Shown in pieces: positions 1-4,286 of a stretch of 7,069 nt of DNA. The notes below the pieces were generated by a model, which saw only the letters and a list, made by a program, of their open reading frames with translations, did no database searches and was not told the DNA's origin. Where the stretch lies: NCBI GenBank assembly GCA_012520135.1, contig JAAYOX010000108.1, positions 1 to 7,069 of the forward strand, read 5' to 3'. This DNA comes from Clostridia bacterium (GTDB taxonomy: Bacteria; Bacillota; DULZ01). The stretch's first letter is position 1. Each line of letters begins with the position of its first letter. The position numbers were made by a program, and so were the translations under genes.

Positions 1-1421
1 CTGAACTAAAAGAAATGGGTATCGATCCCTTCGGAGGGCCATTTAATCAGACCCATCATGCAGAGGAAATCTTGCAGGATTTTGATGCTTTTGAAAATGA
101 AACAGTATCAATTGCAGGAAGAATAATGGCAAAGCGGGGCCATGGCAAGGCCAGTTTTGCTCATGTTCAGGATTTAACCGGGCAAATTCAAATCTATGTT
201 CGTTTAAATGATGTTGGCCAGGAGACTTACGATTTATTTGGTAAATTGGATATTGGAGATATTATTGGAGTTACCGGCAAGGTATTTAAAACCCGCATGG
301 GTGAGATTACCGTTTCCGCCGAAGAATTAGCGCTCTTGACTAAATCACTACATCCCCTGCCGGAAAAGTGGCATGGACTTAAAGATGTGGAACTGCGCTA
401 CCGGCAGCGTTATGTGGATTTAATTGTTAATCCTGACGTACGGAATGATTTTTTAGCCAGGATTAAAGCGATCAAAGCTATTCGTCAATATTTGGATCAA
501 CAGGGATTTTTAGAAGTGGAAACGCCTACCCTTCACACCATAGCCGGTGGAGCTGCGGCCAGGCCCTTTATTACTCATCATAATGCCTTGGATATCGATA
601 TGTATCTGAGGATCGCTTTGGAATTACATCTGAAGCGTTTGTTGGTAGGAGGTTTGGAAAGGGTTTATGAGATAGGCAGGGTATTCCGCAACGAGGGTAT
701 CTCTACCCGCCATAATCCTGAATTCACCATGTTGGAATTGTATCAAGCCTATGGTGATTATGAGGATATGATGGTGTTGACGGAAAACCTGGTAGCCCAT
801 GCTGCCAAGGCTGTTAGAGGTACCACGGTTATACCTTACCAGGGAGAAACATTGGATCTTACACCTCCCTGGCCGAGGCTTACGATGATCGAAGCCGTTA
901 AACAATATACAGGGGAAGATTTCTCAGCTATCCAGACTGATGAAGAGGCCTTAGCGGTAGCCGAAAAGTACAAATTGAAAATTGAAGGCACTCCCGGTTG
1001 GGGGAAAGTCTTAAGTGAAATGTTCGAAGAACATGTAGAGCAACATTTGATGCAGCCTCATTTTATCATCGATTATCCCATTGAGATTTCTCCCTTAGCT
1101 AAAAAGAAAAAAGATAATCCTGCTCTCACTTATCGTTTTGAGGCTTTTGTGGCTTGTCGCGAGTTAGCCAATGCTTTCTCTGAATTAAACGATCCTTTAG
1201 ATCAGAGAGAACGCTTCTTGGCTCAGTTGGCGGAAAAAGAGGCGGGAGATGAAGAAGCTCATCCTATGGACGAAGATTTTATCCGGGCGTTGGAGTATGG
1301 AATGCCTCCTGCCGGAGGCTTGGGCATCGGCATTGATCGCCTGATTATGCTCCTGACCGATAAGGCATCGATTAGAGATGTGATTCTTTTTCCCACCATG
1401 CGTCCCGTTACTAACCAGTAA
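1..1421 (+). CDS. lysS: Lysyl-tRNA synthetase, class II (5' end cut by the window)
   Basis: Charges tRNA-Lys with lysine using ATP, in the cytoplasm. The frame is open to the left edge: codons from position 3 read Glu-Leu-Lys-Glu before the first Met at 15, and this matches the usual internal 'ELxxMGIDPFG' stretch of bacterial LysRS. The Met at 15 is therefore internal, and roughly 20-30 N-terminal residues are missing (bacterial LysRS is about 490-500 aa; 468 are seen from Met 15). Counting from that Met, an OB-fold tRNA anticodon-binding domain covers about 30-105. The class II catalytic core follows, with motif 1 near 154-173, motif 2 at 224-246 (FRNEGISTRHNPEFTMLELY) and motif 3 at 434-447 (GGLGIGIDRLIMLL). 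'GGAAARPFITHHN' at 178-190 is also a LysRS signature. The gene ends in TAA and is followed at once by a terminator, so it closes its transcription unit. A lysS gene upstream of the ctsR operon is also found in other Bacillota, for example B. subtilis. Confidence 0.97.
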   Translation, partial: ELKEMGIDPFGGPFNQTHHAEEILQDFDAFENETVSIAGRIMAKRGHGKASFAHVQDLTGQIQIYVRLNDVGQETYDLFGKLDIGDIIGVTGKVFKTRMGEITVSAEELALLTKSLHPLPEKWHGLKDVELRYRQRYVDLIVNPDVRNDFLARIKAIKAIRQYLDQQGFLEVETPTLHTIAGGAAARPFITHHNALDIDMYLRIALELHLKRLLVGGLERVYEIGRVFRNEGISTRHNPEFTMLELYQAYGDYEDMMVLTENLVAHAAKAVRGTTVIPYQGETLDLTPPWPRLTMIEAVKQYTGEDFSAIQTDEEALAVAEKYKLKIEGTPGWGKVLSEMFEEHVEQHLMQPHFIIDYPIEISPLAKKKKDNPALTYRFEAFVACRELANAFSELNDPLDQRERFLAQLAEKEAGDEEAHPMDEDFIRALEYGMPPAGGLGIGIDRLIMLLTDKASIRDVILFPTMRPVTNQ

Positions 1422-1427
1422 GACCGC

Positions 1428-1460
1428 AAAACCCTGCAGCATAGAGGGCTGCAGGGTTTT
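1428..1460 (+). terminator. Intrinsic terminator after lysS
   Basis: A perfect 13-bp inverted repeat (AAAACCCTGCAGC at 1428-1440, GCTGCAGGGTTTT at 1448-1460) with a 7-nt loop starts 7 nt after the lysS stop. The stem is GC-rich at its top and flanked by an A-tract and a T-tract, so it could terminate transcription in both directions. The T-tract is only four bases and lies inside the stem. Confidence 0.88.
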
Positions 1461-1475
1461 AGCTTACACCCGTAG

Positions 1476-1503
1476 TTAACATTAACATTATTTGGAATAT
1501 ACT
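1476..1503 (+). promoter_or_regulatory. Predicted SigA-type promoter for the lipoprotein gene
   Basis: TTAACA (1476-1481, 5/6 to the -35 consensus) and TATACT (1498-1503, 5/6 to the -10 consensus) are 16 nt apart, in the AT-rich gap after the lysS terminator. The start of transcription would fall near 1510, giving a leader of about 30 nt. This is inferred from consensus matching only; an alternative TTAACA at 1482 has unsuitable spacing. Confidence 0.5.
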
Positions 1504-1528
1504 GAATTTAATAAATGATTTTATATCC

Positions 1529-1534
1529 AGGAGG
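1529..1534 (+). promoter_or_regulatory. Ribosome binding site of the lipoprotein gene
   Basis: A perfect AGGAGG. It lies 6 nt before the TTG at 1541 and 9 nt before the GTG at 1544. The longer spacing and the stronger start codon favour GTG 1544, but TTG 1541 cannot be excluded; the two proteins differ by one residue. Confidence 0.8.
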
Positions 1535-1543
1535 TTTAATTTG

Positions 1544-1918
1544 GTGAAAAAAGTTTTGTTGGTCATCATGGTGCTGGCACTGATGCTCAGTCTGACGGGA
1601 TGCCTCCGAACTGAAGGAGAAAGTATTGCCGTGGCCGCGGAAGACTTCGTCAATCTTTTGTCTCAGGGTGAATATGTGCAGGCGGCCCGGTATTTCGACG
1701 AAACAATGAAAACCGAGCTGTCCCCTGTTGATCTGGAAGCTGCATGGAAGACGCTGCTGGATAAAGGAGGGGAGTTCCTTAAGCAAGAGTATATCGAGGT
1801 ACACGATTTTGATTTTCACCGGGTGATAAGGGTTGCGGGGATTTTTGAAAAAGCCCGGGTGGAGTTTAGGGTGACTTTTAATGAGGCAGAGGAAATTGCC
1901 GGGTTATATATCAAATAG
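1544..1918 (+). CDS. Small lipoprotein with a DUF3887-like domain
   Basis: A protein of 124 aa (125 if TTG 1541 is used). The N-terminus is a typical lipoprotein signal: two lysines, a hydrophobic stretch of about 12 residues (VLLVIMVLALML), then a lipobox Leu-Thr-Gly-Cys with Cys at residue 20. The mature protein should thus be lipid-anchored on the outer face of the membrane. The mature part (residues 20-124) has the pattern 'A-DFV-LL--G-Y--A---FD-TMK--L---L---W--LL---G-F', which I recognise as DUF3887-like. That family has no established biochemical role and is sometimes fused to alpha/beta hydrolases; no hydrolase part is present here. The beta-rich end (residues about 85-124) fits a small NTF2-like alpha+beta fold, as inference only. 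The gene has its own predicted promoter and is bounded by terminators, so it appears monocistronic. I assign no function. Confidence 0.82.
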   Translation: MKKVLLVIMVLALMLSLTGCLRTEGESIAVAAEDFVNLLSQGEYVQAARYFDETMKTELSPVDLEAAWKTLLDKGGEFLKQEYIEVHDFDFHRVIRVAGIFEKARVEFRVTFNEAEEIAGLYIK

Positions 1919-1925
1919 CTTTTTA

Positions 1926-1953
1926 AGTGTTCGTTAAACACAAATCGAACACT
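1926..1953. repeat. Inverted repeat after the lipoprotein gene
   Basis: AGTGTTCG (1926-1933) and CGAACACT (1946-1953) form an 8-bp perfect stem with a 12-nt loop. The outer flanks TTTTA and TAAAA can extend it across a 2-nt offset. It begins 8 nt after the stop codon at 1918. No T-tract follows on either strand, so it is a poor intrinsic terminator; it may be an mRNA 3'-end stabiliser or a protein-binding dyad. Confidence 0.5.
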
Positions 1954-1996
1954 GTTAAAACCAAACTGCCTCTTCTTGTCCTTTGTCGACAGTTTT

Positions 1997-2024
1997 ACCC
2001 TGCTAACTAAGCAGGGTCTTTTTT
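1997..2024 (+). terminator. Intrinsic terminator upstream of the ctsR operon
   Basis: ACCCTGC (1997-2003) and GCAGGGT (2011-2017) pair as a 7-bp stem with a 7-nt loop. One C and then six T (2019-2024) follow. It ends the lipoprotein transcript and insulates the ctsR promoter from read-through. Confidence 0.87.
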
Positions 2025-2102
2025 ATTATTAGGTGAAAAAAGCCGTTTGAGAGAGTATGTATTAAATAGAAGAAGTAAATTTCAAATATTGAAGGATTGT
2101 GA

Positions 2103-2126
2103 CCGAATAATTTACTTGCAATTCGG
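2103..2126. repeat. Dyad symmetry over the ctsR -35 region
   Basis: CCGAAT (2103-2108) and ATTCGG (2121-2126) are perfect inverted repeats separated by 12 nt. The predicted -35 hexamer (2116-2121) sits inside and touches the right arm. The sequence is unrelated to CtsR heptads. It could be an operator for another regulator, or chance; no known operator consensus is recognised. Confidence 0.35.
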
Positions 2127-2143
2127 AGAAAATGGGATATGAT
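2116..2143 (+). promoter_or_regulatory. Predicted SigA-type promoter of the ctsR operon
   Basis: TTGCAA (2116-2121, 4/6 to consensus) and TATGAT (2138-2143, 5/6) are 16 nt apart. Transcription would start near 2149-2150, immediately before the CtsR heptads at 2152. Its position directly upstream of a recognisable CtsR operator supports the call. It is not experimentally mapped. Confidence 0.6.
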
Positions 2144-2151
2144 GGATTTAA

Positions 2152-2186
2152 GGTCAAACAAGGTCAAAAGATAAAAGAAGGTCAAA
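2152..2186 (+). promoter_or_regulatory. CtsR operator (one perfect box plus a likely second box)
   Basis: The CtsR consensus is a heptad pair RGTCAAA-NAN-RGTCAAA. Positions 2152-2168 match it perfectly: GGTCAAA, CAA, GGTCAAA. One base later, positions 2170-2186 fit the same layout with one degraded arm: GATAAAA (5/7), GAA, GGTCAAA (7/7). Bound CtsR would sit just downstream of the predicted transcription start and reach the ctsR ribosome binding site, blocking initiation or early elongation. The first box is close to certain; treating 2170-2186 as a functional second box is inference. Confidence 0.92.
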
Positions 2187-2190
2187 AGGG
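2185..2190 (+). promoter_or_regulatory. Ribosome binding site of ctsR
   Basis: AAAGGG lies 7 nt before ATG 2198 and overlaps the last two bases of the final CtsR heptad. It fixes the ctsR start at 2198. The upstream in-frame ATG at 2132 has only a GGAG placed too close (3 nt) and lies upstream of the predicted transcription start. Confidence 0.65.
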
Positions 2191-2197
2191 TGATTCG

Positions 2198-2671
2198 ATG
2201 CGTAGCTTAGCGGACCAGATAGAAGCGTATATTAAGAAAAGGTTGGAGCTTAGTGGCAGAGGGATGGTGGAGCTACAAAGAAGTGAAATTGCCGAGATCT
2301 TTGCTTGTGTGCCTTCCCAAATCAACTATGTCTTGACCACGCGCTTCAGCCCTGAACAAGGATATTTAGTGGAAAGCCGTCGAGGGGGAGGGGGTTACTT
2401 AAGGATCATTAAATTAGAACCGGACAATAATAATGAATGGATTTTTGATTTAATCTCAACAGTAGAGAACTCCCTGATCTCCCAACAGGCAGGAGAAGGA
2501 CTGCTGGAGCGGTTGTTAGAGGAAAATATTTTGACCCTGCGGGAGGCTTGCCTGCTGAAAGCGGTAATCAGCCGTGAAGCGTTGCAGGTACCTCTTCCCC
2601 AAAGGGATTTGTTGCGAGCCCATGTGTTGAAAGCGATATTAGTAACTCTGCTTCGGGATGAATTCCAATAA
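2198..2671 (+). CDS. ctsR: Transcriptional repressor CtsR
   Basis: Class III heat-shock repressor that binds heptad direct repeats and represses clp genes, including its own operon. Length is 157 aa, normal for the family (about 150-155). The N-terminal winged-helix DNA-binding domain (about 1-72) contains 'IAEIFACVPSQINYVLTTRF' (31-50) and the glycine-rich wing 'ESRRGGGGYLRI' (59-70). In other CtsR proteins this wing acts as the heat sensor and the arginine equivalent to Arg62 contacts DNA and is a McsB target; both are present. The C-terminal domain (about 80-157) mediates dimerisation and ends in the family pattern 'LPQRDLLRAHVLKAIL' (133-148). I chose ATG 2198 because the protein then aligns with known CtsR N-termini and has a ribosome binding site. 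An in-frame ATG at 2132 would add 22 residues, but these are encoded by the -10 element and the operator. It is the first gene of the operon, 19 nt before mcsA, and is autorepressed. Confidence 0.97.
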   Translation: MRSLADQIEAYIKKRLELSGRGMVELQRSEIAEIFACVPSQINYVLTTRFSPEQGYLVESRRGGGGYLRIIKLEPDNNNEWIFDLISTVENSLISQQAGEGLLERLLEENILTLREACLLKAVISREALQVPLPQRDLLRAHVLKAILVTLLRDEFQ

Positions 2672-2677
2672 TGTTAG

Positions 2678-2682
2678 AGGGG
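2678..2682 (+). promoter_or_regulatory. Ribosome binding site of mcsA
   Basis: AGGGG within AGAGGGGTG (2676-2684) lies 8 nt before ATG 2691. This favours 2691 over the in-frame ATG at 2658, which is inside ctsR, has no such site, and would add 11 residues not seen in the family. Confidence 0.75.
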
Positions 2683-2690
2683 TGAACTCA

Positions 2691-3203
2691 ATGCTGTGTG
2701 ATAATTGTAAGCAAAAAGAAGCCAATGTGCATATTACCAAAATAGTTAATCACGAAAAGACATCAATTAATCTTTGTGAAGATTGTGCCCGGGAGTATCA
2801 GGAACAAATCGGATTTGCTCAGCCCACCTTTTCCTTTCATAAGTTTTTGGCGGGACTGCTGGAGCAACCTACCATGATGCCGGGAAAACCCGGGATTTCT
2901 ACTGAGGGTACCAAATGCCCGAAATGTGGTACTACCAGGCAGATTTTTTCTCAGTGCGGTAAATTAGGCTGTGATCAATGTTTCGATACTTTTGCAGCCG
3001 GCCTTAGCCCCTTGATCAAAAGGGTTCACGGGCGGGAACGTCATACCGGTAAAGTGCCCAAAAGAAGCGGGCAGGACATTATGCTGAAGAAACGGTTGGA
3101 GAACTTGAAAAGAAAACTGCAGGAATTAGTAATTAAAGAAGAGTTCGAGGAAGCTGCCAAAGTGCGGGATCAAATTAGAGAATTGGAACGTGGAAATTGT
3201 TAA
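2691..3203 (+). CDS. mcsA: McsA, zinc-binding activator of the McsB arginine kinase
   Basis: McsA binds metal through CxxC motifs and activates the arginine kinase McsB, promoting release and turnover of CtsR in stress. Length is 170 aa, slightly shorter than B. subtilis McsA (about 185). Four CxxC pairs are visible: Cys3/6, Cys29/32, Cys76/79 and Cys94/97, making two treble-clef-like zinc sites. Two further cysteines, Cys89 and the C-terminal Cys170, lie outside these pairs. A UVR motif occupies about 136-168 (LKRKLQELVIKEEFEEAAKV and the RDQIRELE that follows) as a helical hairpin; the same motif occurs in the ClpC middle domain and is a usual mark of this family. The first residues, Met-Leu-Cys-Asp-Asn-Cys, fit the standard N-terminus and support ATG 2691. 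It is the second gene of the operon, 19 nt after ctsR and 12 nt before mcsB, consistent with the two proteins acting together. Confidence 0.95.
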   Translation: MLCDNCKQKEANVHITKIVNHEKTSINLCEDCAREYQEQIGFAQPTFSFHKFLAGLLEQPTMMPGKPGISTEGTKCPKCGTTRQIFSQCGKLGCDQCFDTFAAGLSPLIKRVHGRERHTGKVPKRSGQDIMLKKRLENLKRKLQELVIKEEFEEAAKVRDQIRELERGNC

Positions 3204-3215
3204 GGGGGGAAGAAC

Positions 3216-4280
3216 ATGGCAAAGCATGAACTGGCGAAAAGGGCCAGTAAGTGGATGGAAGGTACAGGGCCTCAATCGGATATAGTGCTGACCAGTAGGA
3301 TCAGGCTTGCCAGAAATCTGAAGAGTATTCCTTTCCCTCATCTCCTTAATGATGAAGGGCAGAAGGAAGTAATCGATAAAGTTGTTCAGGCGGTTAACAC
3401 CACAACCGTTACCGGGACTTTCGGGAAAATGGATATGCTATTGTTAGAATACTTATCTCCCCTGGAAAAGCAGATACTGGTGGAGAAGCATTTAATCAGT
3501 CCCGCTTTTGCAGAAAAGAAGAAAGGCGGGGTAGCTCTAAATGCCGATGAAACAGTCAGTATTATGGTGAACGAAGAAGACCACCTTCGAGTTCAATTGC
3601 TGATGCCTGCTTTTCAACTGGAGGAGACTTGGAAAGCGGCAGATATCTTGGATGACGCATTGGAACAAACCGTGGATTATGCTTTCCATGAAGAAAGAGG
3701 TTATTTAACAGCCTGCCCCACCAACTTGGGAACAGGATTGAGAGCTTCGGTAATGGTCCATTTACCGGCCTTGGTATTGACCAAACAAGCCAAAAAGATA
3801 TTGGGTTCTTTGCCCCAACTGGGCTTGGCAGTACGAGGCTTTTATGGGGAAGGTTCCGAAGCCCAAGGCAATCTGTACCAAATCTCCAACCAGATTACTT
3901 TAGGCCTTACTGAAGAGGAAATTATTAATAACATTACCCTGGTTGTTCAACAGTTGATTGATCAGGAAAGAAGTGCCCGGAATAGGCTGAAGGAAGAACT
4001 TTATCACCAGATTGACGACAAAGTAAACAGAGCATATGGGATACTGGCCAATGCCAGAATCATCAGTTCGGAAGAGGCTCTAAAGTTGTTATCTGACTTG
4101 AGGTTGGGTATTGATTTAGGAATGATTAAGGACGTAGATCCTCAAATACTCAACGAGATGATTTCATTTATTCAACCGGGCTTGTTGCAAGGAAGTCAGG
4201 GCAAAACTATGAATGCCGGTGAAAGAGATCTAACCAGGGCAAAAGTTATTCGAACAAAATTAGCTCAACAAAGGAGGTAA
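3216..4280 (+). CDS. mcsB: Protein arginine kinase McsB
   Basis: McsB phosphorylates arginine side chains with ATP; the phosphoarginine marks proteins for ClpC-ClpP, and CtsR is a target. It belongs to the ATP:guanido phosphotransferase family. Length is 354 aa, close to B. subtilis McsB (363). Visible motifs: 'SRIRLARN' at 27-34 (phosphate-binding arginines 28 and 30), 'NEEDHLR' at 119-125 (catalytic acid Glu121), and 'CPTNLGTGLRAS' at 167-178 with the active-site Cys167 and Arg176. 'RDLTRA' at 337-342 is the RDxxRA phosphoarginine-binding motif that controls McsB activity and oligomer assembly. These positions match the B. subtilis numbering as I know it, so the enzyme should be active. A G-rich site (six G, 3204-3209) lies 6 nt before the ATG. 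The last two sense codons are AGG AGG, part of the clpC ribosome binding site. It is the third gene of the operon, 6 nt before clpC. Confidence 0.97.
   Translation: MAKHELAKRASKWMEGTGPQSDIVLTSRIRLARNLKSIPFPHLLNDEGQKEVIDKVVQAVNTTTVTGTFGKMDMLLLEYLSPLEKQILVEKHLISPAFAEKKKGGVALNADETVSIMVNEEDHLRVQLLMPAFQLEETWKAADILDDALEQTVDYAFHEERGYLTACPTNLGTGLRASVMVHLPALVLTKQAKKILGSLPQLGLAVRGFYGEGSEAQGNLYQISNQITLGLTEEEIINNITLVVQQLIDQERSARNRLKEELYHQIDDKVNRAYGILANARIISSEEALKLLSDLRLGIDLGMIKDVDPQILNEMISFIQPGLLQGSQGKTMNAGERDLTRAKVIRTKLAQQRR
4271..4277 (+). promoter_or_regulatory. Ribosome binding site of clpC, inside the mcsB 3' end
   Basis: AAGGAGG is a near-perfect anti-16S match 9 nt before ATG 4287. Its bases encode the last two arginines of McsB just before the TAA at 4278. 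Ribosomes terminating on mcsB would clear or occupy this site, so translation of clpC is probably coupled to mcsB (inference). Confidence 0.85.
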
Positions 4281-4286
4281 ATAAGC

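Noticed and set aside
15..17. ATG at 15 as the start of lysS
   Set aside because: The frame is open to the left edge and the preceding Glu-Leu-Lys-Glu matches internal LysRS sequence. The protein would be too short and no ribosome binding site precedes it.
600..640. LysRS 'LRIALEL' in place of the 'LRIAPEL' known from E. coli and B. subtilis
   Set aside because: The neighbouring motifs are intact, and as far as I recall this variant occurs in other bacterial LysRS, so it is not a sign of lost function.
624..905. Minus-strand open frames inside lysS, and similar ones within 1197-1442, 1459-1819, 3126-3341, 4940-5149, 5702-5893 and 5897-6359
   Set aside because: They lie opposite well-supported + strand genes or regulatory DNA, have no recognisable protein motifs, and are explained as frame shadows.
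1926..1953. GTTCG...CGAAC arms as a LexA/SOS box
   Set aside because: The Gram-positive box has CGAAC first, then 4 nt, then GTTCG. Here the order is reversed and the spacer is 12 nt.
2003..2185. A 60-aa minus-strand frame across the ctsR leader
   Set aside because: It is composed of the terminator, promoter and operator read backwards; its composition (Phe/Leu/Ile-rich) reflects AT-rich DNA.
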